A stretch of DNA of 49,571 bases from contig JAGYJL010000012.1 of the NCBI GenBank assembly GCA_018402015.1, positions 1 to 49,571 on the forward strand, read 5' to 3'. Both the position numbers and the translations under genes were made by a program. The DNA comes from Flavobacteriales bacterium. GTDB lineage: Bacteria > Bacteroidota > Bacteroidia > UBA10329. The notes beneath the pieces were generated by a model, which was given only the letters and a program-made list of their open reading frames with translations, was not told where the DNA came from and did no database searches. Of the stretch, positions 34,360-43,945 are shown one piece after another; the stretch's first letter is position 1, and each line of letters begins with the position of its first letter.

Positions 34360-35577
34360 ATGGAAGAACAAGAGAATGACAAATTTGACTATGCCAACTT
34401 TGAGAAGGAGGCGATAGAGAAGTTGAAGAACGGTAAGGAACTGGGTGGCAAGGACGGAGTTCTGGGTCCCATGCTCAAGCGATTGCTTGAAGCAGCCATG
34501 GAAGGCGAGCTAGATGCCCACCTGAAGGATACGGACACCCCCAACAGGCGCAACGGCAAGATGGGCAAGAAGCTTAAGACGGGCTTCGGTAGCATAGAAG
34601 TGAACACGCCCAGAGACCGTAACAGCAGCTTTGAACCGCAGATACTCCCCAAGCGACAGACCACCTTGGGCGCATCGTTGGACCATAAAGTGTTAAGCCT
34701 TTACGGCATTGGCATGAGCTACGCGGACATCTGCGCCCACTTGGAGGAACTCTATGGGGTTACCACCTCTCCGGCCACACTGAGTGCGATCACCGACCGC
34801 GTTATAGATGAGGTGAAGGCCTGGCAAGGCCGCCCCTTGGAGAGCGTCTACCCGTTCGTATGGCTGGACGCGATACACTACAAGGTGAAGGAGAACGGAG
34901 GTATCCGCAGCAAGGCGGTGTACTGCATGCTGGGCGTGAACCGTGAGGGCATCAAGGAACTGCTGGGCATGTATGTGGGAGAGAACGAAGGAGCACGGTT
35001 CTGGCTCAGCGTCATCTCCGATCTGCAGAACCGTGGTGTGAAGGACATCATCATAGCCAGTATCGACAACCTCAAGGGACTGTCCAATGCCATCAAAAGC
35101 GTGTTTCCCGATACCGAAGTACAGCTCTGCATCGTCCATCAGATACGCAACTCCATGAGATACGTGCCACACAAGAACAAGGCTACCGTGCTCAAAGACC
35201 TCAAACAGGTCTATCAGGCCCCATCAATGGATCAAGCAGAGGTTGCTCTGGCCAATCTCGAAGAGAATTGGGCAAAGCAATACCCTGCGATGGTCAACAG
35301 CTGGCTCAACAACTGGGAAGAACTCAGTAATTACTTCAAGTACCCAGAGGACATCCGTAGAAGGATATACACCACCAACCCCATAGAGAGCTTTCACAGT
35401 CAGCTGCGAAAGGTGACCAAGACCAAGCGCGTTTTTCCTTCGGACATGGCCCTACTCAAGCTGCTTTACCTCGTTCAGGAAAATGTCAGAAAGAACTGGA
35501 CAAGACCACTTAATGGATGGAATCTTACAATGTCACAGATGATGATCATATTTGAAAAACGCTTGATACAACCCTGA
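34360..35577 (+). CDS. IS256-family (mutator) transposase
   Basis: A 405-residue intact DDE transposase. The catalytic residues can be placed at Asp170 (VWLDAIHYK), Asp236 (ASIDNLKG) and Glu343 (TTNPIESFHSQLRK), with the conserved C-x2-H (Cys257, His260, LCIVHQIRNS) of the family. Length is normal for IS256. The codon frame shows no frameshift, so the element may be active. Its stop codon lies within the palindrome 35574-35601. Confidence 0.96.
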   Translation: MEEQENDKFDYANFEKEAIEKLKNGKELGGKDGVLGPMLKRLLEAAMEGELDAHLKDTDTPNRRNGKMGKKLKTGFGSIEVNTPRDRNSSFEPQILPKRQTTLGASLDHKVLSLYGIGMSYADICAHLEELYGVTTSPATLSAITDRVIDEVKAWQGRPLESVYPFVWLDAIHYKVKENGGIRSKAVYCMLGVNREGIKELLGMYVGENEGARFWLSVISDLQNRGVKDIIIASIDNLKGLSNAIKSVFPDTEVQLCIVHQIRNSMRYVPHKNKATVLKDLKQVYQAPSMDQAEVALANLEENWAKQYPAMVNSWLNNWEELSNYFKYPEDIRRRIYTTNPIESFHSQLRKVTKTKRVFPSDMALLKLLYLVQENVRKNWTRPLNGWNLTMSQMMIIFEKRLIQP

Positions 35578-35601
35578 AGGTTGGCCGCGGCCAACCTTCA
35601 G
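35574..35601. terminator. 28-bp perfect palindrome at the transposase stop codon
   Basis: CTGAAGGTTGGCCG and its exact complement meet without a spacer, centred at 35587/35588. It includes the transposase TGA. It can fold as a hairpin and may act as a terminator that also blocks transcription entering the element from downstream. No T-run follows, so the terminator role is uncertain. Confidence 0.6.
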
Positions 35602-35680
35602 CTGATGAATGTTGAACAGACCCAAATAAATCAACGTTGTTAACCATCAAACCGATAGTTATCAGTTAATCTTGCAGCCA

Positions 35681-35925
35681 TTGACCAAAATGCTGGAACC
35701 ACTTATCCAAATCAAAAAAGCGATTGACCAAATCGTTATTGCGATTGACCAAAATGCCGGAACCATTGACCAAAACGAAAATTCCATTGACCAAAACGCT
35801 AGAACCATTTCACCAAAATGCTGGAACCATTGACCAAAAATGAAAAGTGATTGACCAAAACGTGGGAATCATTGACCAAAATGGAAATACCATGAACCAA
35901 AATGTAAAGAACCGTTGACCAAAAT
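35681..35925. repeat. 21-bp minisatellite (12 degenerate units)
   Basis: Units built on ATTGACCAAAATGCTGGAACC start (at TTGACC) at 35681, 35702 (poor), 35724, 35745, 35766, 35787, 35808, 35830, 35851, 35872, 35893 and 35915. Spacings are 21 bases except three of 22. In one frame several units read IDQNAGT, a seven-residue repeat. The three extra bases break that frame. The array lies about 57 bases outside the right end of the insertion sequence. Confidence 0.88.
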
Positions 35926-35929
35926 GGTG

Positions 35930-36821
35930 GGTTGAGTGAATCAGGGGGCATTGAGCACTTCTTGAATGAGTATGAAGCAAACTAATCCAAGATCGAGATA
36001 AAAAGGCAATTTTATCATAAGAGACTGTGTCAATTTGTGAAACCGTAAATAACAAGCCTATGATTTCCGTAACCCCGTAGCGATAATATGTCCCGTTTAG
36101 TAAGAGCCCAGTTATCAGCAAGAGTGTTGCATTGCACACGTGATAAAATCCTTCAAGAAGGTGTCTCGTTCAATACAGTCGGCAAACTCTGCGGTTTGAC
36201 CTGAGTCCCAGGTTCATTGGGATAAGGAAAATCATACGTGAGAAATCTGCCAGATTGTACCGTATCACCGTGATACACTACGTAGAAGCCTTGTTCATCA
36301 AATACAAGCTTGTGGAGGAAAGTATTGAAGACTGGTGATTCAACTGCGCCATGTCGATTCCTTCAAATAGATTTGGGTGAAACTCCAAAGGTTATTGGTG
36401 AGGCATGTGTTAGAGTTAGGTTCTAAAAGTTCATTGGCAACCTCAGGATTCCAACAATCCGGTACTGGTTCTACTGGACAATCTTATGACATCTGAAATT
36501 AGAACAGATATGACAGAGCTGCAAGGGAAATGTAGTTTTCCTGGATCTTGTGGCTGTTTTAAGTTCTTCAACCTGTTTGTTCACCCTGATGGTGGGCGTT
36601 CAAATGCTGCATTTTGAACTCCATTGTTGTCATTTCGCAATCTGACATCATAAACTACAATCAAATCTAATGCATCCATCTTCACCAATGGTTGTACAGG
36701 CTTTATCAAGCACTTTTAGAAATCGCTACTCAGCGTCTAACGGTTTTTAGGCAAGGTCAATCTGAGCATGGTACGAACTAGCGAGAAGTCGGCCGTTTCT
36801 GCAGCACCCCATCAGCACAAC
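35930..36821 (-). other. Gene-free region with probable frameshifted coding remnants
   Basis: No intact gene covers this stretch. On the minus strand, 36353 down to 36153 reads as a protein-like segment containing FDEQGFYVVYHGD, RFLTYDFPYPNEPG and a stop. An adjoining frame carries AEFADCIERDTFLKDFITC, and further upstream ALDLIVVYDVRLRND appears. None alone is long, and I recognise no family. The pattern resembles the other indel-dense zones, so this may be one real gene broken in the consensus. Near 36026 a GAGACTGTGTCAATTTGTGA sequence may be an old insertion-sequence end. Confidence 0.4.
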
Positions 36822-36856
36822 AAAAAAGCCCCATCAGATTTCTGATGGGGCTTTCT
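36822..36856 (-). terminator. Rho-independent terminator of the PpiD-like gene
   Basis: A 14-bp stem (AAAGCCCCATCAGA/TCTGATGGGGCTTT) has a two-base centre. On the minus strand it is followed by a T-run (TTTTTTG). It lies 22 bases after the stop codon of the PpiD-like gene. Confidence 0.88.
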
Positions 36857-36877
36857 ATTCATTAAGCTATTGGCTGC

Positions 36878-38959
36878 TTAGAAGAACTTGGCGCGGTTAT
36901 CTACCACTTCAGCCTTTTCCTTCAGCGCTTCGTAAACTTCAAAGTCAACTCTAGAAGAAAGCGATCCGTTAAGGATACGGCCATTATTGGCAAAATTCGA
37001 TTGTTCTGGCAATTCCGTACGAGAATCAACGCTTACAACATATACCCCTTGATCTCCTTTTATCGGCTTGGAAATATCTCCGGCCTCCATTCCGGCAACC
37101 GTTCCGATCAATGCAGGCTCGCGGCCCAGACCTTGAATGGCCATAGAACCGAAAGTAACGTTCTCTTTAACCTCAACAGGTAGGTTCATGTTATTGGCAA
37201 TGCTTTGAATGTCTCCAGCACGCGCAGCCTCAAATTCTTTCATGAACATGGCGGCTTTCTTATCCTTGATGGCTCCTGCCTCCAATTCTTCGCGGATATC
37301 ATCAATGGCTGTAAAGCCTTCTTCCTTGATGTTGGTAAGAACACCCACAACAAATGTATTGCCTAGCTCAAACACTTGGCTCACGTTTCCTTTCTCAGCC
37401 TCGAAAGCCCAACGGATAAGCGCACGTGGATTCTCCAGACCGGCAACCGTTCTATCTGCCTCTTTCAGGTTGCTTGCAATACGCTTGTTAAGACCACGAT
37501 TGGCAACTTCTTGATCGAATGACGCAATAGAAGAGATGCTTCTAGCAAACTCATCAGCCTCGCCATACACAATTTGGAAAGTTTTAGTGCTGGCATCTAC
37601 AGCTCGGTCAATGAATGCAACAGCACGCTTCTCTGTATTCCCGTTTTGATCTTGCACATTAATGATGTGGAACCCGAACTGCGAAGTAACCACAACTAGG
37701 TCGCCCTTCTTGCCATCAAAACAGGCATCGTTAAAAGTTGGCACCATCTGTCCTTCTTTGAACCAACCAAGGTCTCCTCCTTGTGCACCAGAACCTGGAT
37801 CTTCAGAACTGCTTCTTGCCAATTCAGCAAAATCAGCACCACCATCTATCAAGGCCTTCAAGCTATCGGCAACCGCCTTGGCTTTTTCAACACTTCCGTA
37901 AGTCTCTGGTTTAATAAGAATGTGGCGTGCCTGTACAGAATCCGGGGCCATTTTAACACCGATCAACTTGGCCATTCTGTAGGTCTGTCCTTCCAAATAG
38001 GGTCCGTAAACGAATCCTTTTTCGGCATCGAACATCAACGAATCAACCACACCGCCTAGTTCGCCTTTTGCCAACCAACGAGCGTTGAAACGAACATCAG
38101 ATTCGCGATTGACAAGAAGCGTGTCGTTATCGGTTGTTTCGAACGATGGTTTCAATGTTTGCGCCCAGTTCAGAACCTTCTCGAAATCTTCTTTCGAAGG
38201 GTCAACTCGGAAAGCAACGAACTCTACATCGCGAGATGCATCTTGCTCATACTTCGATTTGTTGTCGTTATAGTATTTCTTGATGTCGGCATCGGTAACC
38301 TCAACTGTTGAATCTGCAACCGCTTTGTACGGCTTAAGCACATATTTGATCGTTGCATTCTGATTTTTTGCGATGTAATCGCTCTTGGCTTCTTCGTTGG
38401 TTACGTACAATCCCTTTTTGATGGCATTGTTGTACTTCTCCGTTCTGCGAAGTTTGGCAATATCCTTCTCAAAGGCGATCCATCTTTTCTTCACGTCCTC
38501 ATCTGTCTCCATTCTCTTCAGAAAGGCGATAACCTGTGCCTGATCGAACTGACCTGTCTCTGGATTGGTGAACGCCTGCACAACCTGCGGGTGTGGATTG
38601 CTGCCTTGAACCATGTCGTACAGTTCTTCTTTACTTACTCGAACTCCAGCAGCATCAAGTTCTGCATTAAGTACGATGTCACGCACGAGTTGATTCCAAG
38701 TCTGATCGCGAAGCTGATCGGTTGTTGCGTTATCAACAGAAGTCTGTCCTGTTTGCGTCTTGTAGTTGGCGATTGTTTCGTCAACGCGCTCTTGAAATTT
38801 TCTGCCGTCAACTGTTTCGCCAGCAATTTGTCCAATCTCCGTTGGATTCCCTTGGAAAAGGCTGTCCAACATGGTTGGGTCTAAAACGAAGAGCAGCATT
38901 GCTCCACCGATCATCACCATAAGTAGGGTGGACTTTTCACGGATTTTTCCAATTACCAT
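36878..38959 (-). CDS. PpiD-like peptidylprolyl isomerase/periplasmic chaperone
   Basis: A 693-residue membrane-anchored protein. One N-terminal helix (about residues 11-27, LLMVMIGGAMLLFVL) is followed by a SurA_N-like chaperone region (about 40-200) and one parvulin domain (about 343-440; ARHILIKPET, DFAELARSSSEDPGSGAQGGDLGWF, FGFHIINV), then a long C-terminal part. This matches PpiD/SurA_N_3 proteins that help fold exported proteins at the inner-membrane translocon. The gene is preceded by a near-consensus -7 box (TATATTCG, 38988-38995) and followed by a strong terminator. Confidence 0.9.
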   Translation of the reverse strand: MVIGKIREKSTLLMVMIGGAMLLFVLDPTMLDSLFQGNPTEIGQIAGETVDGRKFQERVDETIANYKTQTGQTSVDNATTDQLRDQTWNQLVRDIVLNAELDAAGVRVSKEELYDMVQGSNPHPQVVQAFTNPETGQFDQAQVIAFLKRMETDEDVKKRWIAFEKDIAKLRRTEKYNNAIKKGLYVTNEEAKSDYIAKNQNATIKYVLKPYKAVADSTVEVTDADIKKYYNDNKSKYEQDASRDVEFVAFRVDPSKEDFEKVLNWAQTLKPSFETTDNDTLLVNRESDVRFNARWLAKGELGGVVDSLMFDAEKGFVYGPYLEGQTYRMAKLIGVKMAPDSVQARHILIKPETYGSVEKAKAVADSLKALIDGGADFAELARSSSEDPGSGAQGGDLGWFKEGQMVPTFNDACFDGKKGDLVVVTSQFGFHIINVQDQNGNTEKRAVAFIDRAVDASTKTFQIVYGEADEFARSISSIASFDQEVANRGLNKRIASNLKEADRTVAGLENPRALIRWAFEAEKGNVSQVFELGNTFVVGVLTNIKEEGFTAIDDIREELEAGAIKDKKAAMFMKEFEAARAGDIQSIANNMNLPVEVKENVTFGSMAIQGLGREPALIGTVAGMEAGDISKPIKGDQGVYVVSVDSRTELPEQSNFANNGRILNGSLSSRVDFEVYEALKEKAEVVDNRAKFF

Positions 38960-39053
38960 CTGTAATTACGCTTAAAATTTAGGGTCGCGAATATACGCTT
39001 TGTGCTTCTATTATGAAATATGCGATTTGAATAACCGAAATGCGCTGAAACTG

Positions 39054-39554
39054 CTATACCGTCTGCTTTCCGTACATCTTGGCAATTAACGATAGTTGAC
39101 CGCAATGTGTGCCTTCGTGCCGCACTGCGTGCATGGCCATGAAACGCTTGCTTTTGTTCTCACCAAATGCCAATCCAAGCGGATTTTCCTCATTCAATTC
39201 TTCATCATTCAGGCCTTCAATGGTTTCCAATGCAACAGCATGAATTTGTTTGAAAGCAGAAAGAACTTCTTCTAACGATGGCTGTGCAGCAGGCTTTTGT
39301 CCTTTGATAGATTGAATTTTAAAATCGTTCAACCAAGGAATTTCAACGTCTTTTGCCCCCAGACATCGAATAGCAAGCATGTTTTCTGCCCAGCACAAAT
39401 GTGCCAAGATCCAATATGGGCTGTTGGTAGTGTAGCCATTCACCTCAAACTCGCGGTACATGTCTTCACCTTTGAGTTTAGACAGATAGAACCGCGTGAG
39501 ATTACGCTGTTCATCCATCATGGTGGCCAGAACTTTGCCGGAGCTGTATTCCAT
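39054..39554 (-). CDS. DinB-like metal-dependent protein
   Basis: A 166-residue four-helix DinB-superfamily protein. The three metal-binding histidines fit ILAHLCWAEN and AVRHEGTHCGQLSLI. Members act as thiol transferases or have unknown function. The start overlaps the secA stop (TAATG), so it is read as the second gene of a secA operon. Confidence 0.85.
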   Translation of the reverse strand: MEYSSGKVLATMMDEQRNLTRFYLSKLKGEDMYREFEVNGYTTNSPYWILAHLCWAENMLAIRCLGAKDVEIPWLNDFKIQSIKGQKPAAQPSLEEVLSAFKQIHAVALETIEGLNDEELNEENPLGLAFGENKSKRFMAMHAVRHEGTHCGQLSLIAKMYGKQTV

Positions 39555-42500
39555 TAGCCTTTACCGTGGCACTGTTTGTACTTCTTGCCACTTCCACACG
39601 GACAAGGATCATTTCTGTTGATCTTTTCGCCAACGGATACCGGTTCTGGTTTACTCTGTGGTTGTGTTGGCAAAGGTTGTTGCTGTCCGCCATTCTGTGC
39701 TGGTGCAGCTTGACGTTGCGCCAATTCAGGTCGAGAAGCAGTAACCCTTTCTTTTCGTTCGCGTGCTTCGCTTACCCGAGTGTTTTCTGCGTTTGGCAGA
39801 TCTCCTTTGAATAGGAACGAGATCACTTCGCGGTTCATCCTGTCCAGCATTTTCTGGAACAGGTTGAAGCTTTCGAACTTGTAGATCAACAGCGGGTCTT
39901 TTTGCTCATAAGATGCATTCTGAACCGAAGTTTTCAGTTCGTCCATCTCACGCAAATGCTCTTTCCATTGCTCATCGATAATGGCCAGAATGATGTTCTT
40001 CTCGAAGGCTAGCGGGAGATTTGAACCTCGAAGTTCGTAGGTCTTTGCAAGGTTCACCACTACGTTCAGACTCTTTATACCGTCTGTAAATGGAATAACG
40101 ATGTTGGTGAATTTCTCTCCTTGTGTTTCAAAAACATTGGCAATGACCGGGAATGCTCGTTCGGCAACACTCGCTTTCTTGTGTTTGTAACCCTCAGTAA
40201 GTGCGTGCACCAATTTGTCGATCAGCGCATCGGTTTTCATGGAGTTGAATTCCTGCTCTGTAATGGGAGATTCGGAAGAGAAAACCCGAATTACATCCAA
40301 TTTGAAGCCATCGAAATCTCTTGCGTCATGGAATTCCTCAACAAGCGCTGAGGCCGTGTCGTGGATCATGTTCAACACATCAACAGAAAGACGCTCACCT
40401 TGCAGTGCGTGTCTTCTACGTTTGTAGATCACTTCGCGCTGGGCATTCATCACGTCATCATACTCCAGCAATCGTTTACGGATGCCGTAGTTGTTCTCTT
40501 CTACTTTCTTCTGCGCACGTTCTATGGATTTTGAAACCATTCCATGCTGAATGACCTCTCCTTCCTCGTAACCCATTCGGTCCATCAGTTTGGCAATTCG
40601 GTCCGAACCGAAAAGACGCATCAGGTTGTCTTCCAGTGAAATATAGAACTGAGAAGAACCTGGATCGCCCTGACGACCAGCACGACCACGCAACTGACGG
40701 TCAACACGTCTACTTTCATGACGTTCTGTACCGATAATGGCCAGACCACCAGACTTTTTAACCTCTTCTGTAAGCTTGATATCCGTACCACGACCAGCCA
40801 TGTTGGTAGCAATGGTCACCGCACTTGGCTTACCTGCCATGGCCACAACATCGGCTTCTTTAGCATGCAATTTTGCATTCAAAACCGTGTGGTCGATCTT
40901 CTTCATTTTGAGCATTCGGCTCAAAAGCTCAGATATCTCAACAGAAGTTGTACCGACCAAAACAGGACGGCCTTCTGCGGTCAATTTTACTACGTCTTCA
41001 ATTACTGCATTGTACTTTTCGCGGGTGGTTTTGTAAACCAGGTCTTCCTTGTCTTCTCTTGCAATCGGACGGTTGGTTGGGATGACCATTACGTCCAATT
41101 TGTAGATGTCCCACAATTCTTTTGCTTCAGTTTCGGCAGTACCGGTCATACCCGATAGCTTGTGGTACATTCTGAAGTAGTTCTGAAGTGTAACCGTTGC
41201 CCATGTTTGAGTCGCTGCCTCAACCTTTAGGTTTTCTTTGGCCTCAATTGCTTGGTGTAGACCATCTGAATAACGTCTTCCGTCCATGATACGGCCGGTC
41301 TGTTCGTCAACGATCTTAACCTTATTGTCCATCACCACATACTCCACATCTTTCTCGAAAAGTGTGTATGCTTTAAACAGCTGGTTCATGGAGTGAACGC
41401 GAGCGCTTTTGATGGCGAAATCGCGCATCAACTCATCTTTCTTCTTGGCTTTCTCTTGATCGGAAAGCTGCATTTTCTCTATCTCGGCAATACCAGAACC
41501 CACATCGGTAAGAACGAAGAACTGGTCATCTTCCATGTTCTTGGTAATAAGATCGAGACCTTTCTCCGTCAACTCAATGGAGTTGTGCTTCTCATCAATT
41601 ACGAAGAACAATTCCGTATCAACCTTGTGCATTTCCTTGTTCTGATCCTGCATGTAGTAATTCTCCGTTTTTTGGAGAATCTGTTTTACGCCAGGTTCGC
41701 TCAAGTACTTTATCAATGCTTTATTCTTCGGAAGCGCTCGGTAGCAACGTAATAGCGCCATTCCGCCTTCACCTTCCTTGTAGCCATCGTTTCCAGACGA
41801 TATCAATTTCTTGGCATCGGCCAATGTGGTATTGAATAGGGTTTTCTGAACGTTGAGCAGTTTTTCAACCTTAGGTTTCAGGTCATCAAACTCGTGCTTA
41901 TCGCCTTGCGGAACAGGCCCAGAGATGATGAGCGGAGTTCGGGCATCGTCAATGAACACCGAATCGACCTCATCTACAATAGCGTAATTGTGCTTGCGCT
42001 GAACGAGGTCGCCAGCTTCGCGCGCCATGTTATCGCGCAGGTAATCGAAACCGAATTCGTTGTTTGTTCCGAAGGTGATGTCGGCATTGTAAGCAGCTCG
42101 TCTTTCTGGTGAGTTCGGTTGATGCTTATCAATGCAATCTACTTTCAGTCCATGGAATTCGTAAAGTGGCCCCATCCACTCGGAGTCACGTTTTGCGAGG
42201 TAATCGTTCACCGTTACGAGGTGCACGCCACGACCGGCCAAGGCATTCAAATAAACAGGAAGCGTTGCAACCAAGGTTTTTCCTTCACCCGTTGCCATCT
42301 CTGCAATACGCCCTTTGTGCAGTGCAACACCACCGATCAATTGAACATCATAGTGCACCATATCCCAAGAAACCTCGGTTCCGCCTGCTTGCCAAGATTT
42401 TGGGAAAATGGCTTTGTCTCCTTCAATGGTAACGTAGCCTTTTCGGGCAGCTAGGTCGCGGTCCATATCTGTTGCGGTAACCACCAATTTGCCATTCTCT

Positions 42501-42877
42501 TTCAGCCTTCGCGATGTTTCCTTTACTACAGCAAAAGCTTCGGGTAGAATTTCTAACAGAACTTCTTCGATCTTTTCGGTGGCATCTTTTTCTATCTGGT
42601 CTATCTGATCGTAGATGCGCTCTTTCTCTTCTACATCCGTGGCTGGATCATCGGCCTTGGCGCTGAGTTCTTCTATCTGTTTTTGTTCTTCAGACAGGTG
42701 ATCGGAAATACGCTTCTTCAGTTCTATGGTCTTGCCACGGAGTGCGTCATCCGATAGATTTTGAAGTTGTGAGAAGATCTGATTGATCTGATCGACATAA
42801 GGTTGAATTTCTTCAATGTCCTTATCGGCCTTTGTTCCAAAGAACCTTTTGGCCAGATTATTAATAAGATTGATCAT
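39554..42877 (-). CDS. secA: Preprotein translocase ATPase SecA
   Basis: SecA (1,107 residues) drives Sec-dependent export through SecYEG. Visible are the Walker [15 protein letters not shown], Walker B region [33 protein letters not shown] and [12 protein letters not shown], and a C-terminal zinc motif [17 protein letters not shown]. It is longer than E. coli SecA (901) because of insertions within NBD1 and a longer linker, as is usual in Bacteroidota. T9SS cargo in this window depends on it for the first export step. Confidence 0.97.
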   Translation of the reverse strand: MINLINNLAKRFFGTKADKDIEEIQPYVDQINQIFSQLQNLSDDALRGKTIELKKRISDHLSEEQKQIEELSAKADDPATDVEEKERIYDQIDQIEKDATEKIEEVLLEILPEAFAVVKETSRRLKENGKLVVTATDMDRDLAARKGYVTIEGDKAIFPKSWQAGGTEVSWDMVHYDVQLIGGVALHKGRIAEMATGEGKTLVATLPVYLNALAGRGVHLVTVNDYLAKRDSEWMGPLYEFHGLKVDCIDKHQPNSPERRAAYNADITFGTNNEFGFDYLRDNMAREAGDLVQRKHNYAIVDEVDSVFIDDARTPLIISGPVPQGDKHEFDDLKPKVEKLLNVQKTLFNTTLADAKKLISSGNDGYKEGEGGMALLRCYRALPKNKALIKYLSEPGVKQILQKTENYYMQDQNKEMHKVDTELFFVIDEKHNSIELTEKGLDLITKNMEDDQFFVLTDVGSGIAEIEKMQLSDQEKAKKKDELMRDFAIKSARVHSMNQLFKAYTLFEKDVEYVVMDNKVKIVDEQTGRIMDGRRYSDGLHQAIEAKENLKVEAATQTWATVTLQNYFRMYHKLSGMTGTAETEAKELWDIYKLDVMVIPTNRPIAREDKEDLVYKTTREKYNAVIEDVVKLTAEGRPVLVGTTSVEISELLSRMLKMKKIDHTVLNAKLHAKEADVVAMAGKPSAVTIATNMAGRGTDIKLTEEVKKSGGLAIIGTERHESRRVDRQLRGRAGRQGDPGSSQFYISLEDNLMRLFGSDRIAKLMDRMGYEEGEVIQHGMVSKSIERAQKKVEENNYGIRKRLLEYDDVMNAQREVIYKRRRHALQGERLSVDVLNMIHDTASALVEEFHDARDFDGFKLDVIRVFSSESPITEQEFNSMKTDALIDKLVHALTEGYKHKKASVAERAFPVIANVFETQGEKFTNIVIPFTDGIKSLNVVVNLAKTYELRGSNLPLAFEKNIILAIIDEQWKEHLREMDELKTSVQNASYEQKDPLLIYKFESFNLFQKMLDRMNREVISFLFKGDLPNAENTRVSEARERKERVTASRPELAQRQAAPAQNGGQQQPLPTQPQSKPEPVSVGEKINRNDPCPCGSGKKYKQCHGKG

Positions 42878-43021
42878 TACGTGTGAATTCCTTTTTGAGT
42901 GGCAATCGGGATGTCAACAACCATTCCGTTGGAGGCGATAGGACAACCTGTCATGCGGGCGGGCGAAATTAAGCCTTTTTTACCTCCAACATGGTTTGAA
43001 TGTTGACGATCGGGTAGAAAC

Positions 43022-43056
43022 AAAAAGAGCGACTCCTTTCAGGGAATCGCTCTTTT
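43022..43056 (-). terminator. Rho-independent terminator of the DUF2795 gene
   Basis: On the minus strand AAAAGAGCGATTCCC pairs with an AGTCGCTCTTTT arm around a short loop and continues into TTTTTGTTT. It separates the DUF2795 gene from secA. Confidence 0.75.
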
Positions 43057-43075
43057 CAAAAGTTCTGATTATGAT

Positions 43076-43297
43076 TTAATACTCATCTTCATTAAAGAAG
43101 AAGTCGTCTTTGGTTGGATAATCTGGCCAAATGTCTTCGATGCTTTCGAATACTTCGCCATCGTCTTCAATTTCTTGAAGATTTTCTACTACCTCCATTG
43201 GAGCGCCTGATCTCATTGCGAAGTCAATCAGCTCATCCTTTGTGGCTGGCCAAGGTGCGTCTTCGAGACGTGATGCTAATTCAAGGGTCCAATACAT
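43076..43297 (-). CDS. DUF2795 family protein
   Basis: A 73-residue acidic protein (WTLELASRLEDAPWPATKDELIDFAM and a C-terminus IWPDYPTKDDFFFNEDEY) that I recognise as the small DUF2795 protein widely conserved in Bacteroidota. Function unknown. It is monocistronic with its own -7 box (43329-43336) and terminator. Confidence 0.88.
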   Translation of the reverse strand: MYWTLELASRLEDAPWPATKDELIDFAMRSGAPMEVVENLQEIEDDGEVFESIEDIWPDYPTKDDFFFNEDEY

Positions 43298-43328
43298 GTT
43301 TATTCGAGTTTACCTGTTCTATTTTGCG

Positions 43329-43336
43329 CAAAGCTA
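43329..43336 (-). promoter_or_regulatory. -7 box of the DUF2795 gene
   Basis: The minus strand reads TAGCTTTG, a full TAnnTTTG, with a TTTCG about 19 bases upstream as a possible -33 element. It gives a leader of about 30 bases. Confidence 0.55.
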
Positions 43337-43396
43337 AAAATTTAATCAAGACGCGAAATACCTTGCGAAAATTTAGCCGGAGGCGCTAAAAATCAG

Positions 43397-43945
43397 CTAT
43401 TTACGTGGTCTCCAGGGCACTTCTTTCACTTCGTTGTACTGCGCAATCTTTCTACTTAGCACAAATAGATAATCGGAAAGTCGGTTCAAATATTTTATCA
43501 CCAAAGGAGAAACAGGCTCTTTTTCGTTGAGGAGAACTGTTAGGCGCTCAGCTCTTCGGCATACACAGCGCGCAATATGGCAGAAACTTATCGTGTCGTT
43601 TCCACCAGGAAGCACGAACGCTCTCAATTCGGGCAGTGTATCGTTCATGCGGTCCATTTCCTTTTCGAGGAATTCGATGTCGGATTCGTGCAGATCTGGA
43701 ACAACGAGATTCGACTTGCTTGGGTCGGAAGCCAAGATGGAACCAATGGTGAACAATCGATCTTGAACTTCGGCCAAAGTCTCTTTTGCAAACGGATCGA
43801 TGTCGCGAAATCGAACCAATCCGATGTAGGAGTTCAACTCATCGACCGTGCCGTAGCTTTCAATTCTTATATGATATTTCGGAACCCGTGCGCCACCGAA
43901 AAGTCCGGTAGTGCCATCATCGCCTGTTTTAGTGTAGACTTTCAT
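43397..43945 (-). CDS. PduO-type corrinoid adenosyltransferase
   Basis: A 182-residue ATP:cob(I)alamin adenosyltransferase that makes adenosylcobalamin. The N-terminal [22 protein letters not shown] (P-loop-like ATP site), [12 protein letters not shown], and [14 protein letters not shown] with [13 protein letters not shown] (about residues 124-163) are the family signatures. The start overlaps the stop of the ABC ATPase by four bases (ATGA). No cobalamin-dependent enzyme is in this window. Confidence 0.94.
   Translation of the reverse strand: MKVYTKTGDDGTTGLFGGARVPKYHIRIESYGTVDELNSYIGLVRFRDIDPFAKETLAEVQDRLFTIGSILASDPSKSNLVVPDLHESDIEFLEKEMDRMNDTLPELRAFVLPGGNDTISFCHIARCVCRRAERLTVLLNEKEPVSPLVIKYLNRLSDYLFVLSRKIAQYNEVKEVPWRPRK

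Larger units (their letters stand above)
34291..35624 (+). mobile_element. IS256-family insertion sequence, complete
   Basis: Terminal inverted repeats with the shared core TGRGTCTGTTCAA lie at 34291-34303 and, reversed, at 35612-35624; similarity continues inward with gaps (TCAGTTG versus TCAGCTG). They enclose one intact transposase gene and a 28-bp palindrome. Flanking sequences (TAAATAGA left, AATAAATC right) do not form a clear direct repeat, so the exact ends may differ by a few bases. The element sits just after rodA and interrupts no recognised gene. Confidence 0.85.

Noticed and set aside
34283-35632. Target-site duplication flanking the insertion sequence
   Set aside because: TAAATAGA and AATAAATC share a TAAAT core only when shifted, so no true direct repeat can be claimed.
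35681-35925. CRISPR or iteron origin from the 21-bp repeats
   Set aside because: There are no spacers. No dnaA, rep gene or AT-rich unwinding element lies next to the repeats, so an origin is not supported.
35810-36139. Minus-strand ORF of 109 residues with FWSM repeats
   Set aside because: It is the reverse-strand reading of the 21-bp minisatellite joined to unrelated sequence; no protein features beyond the repeat.
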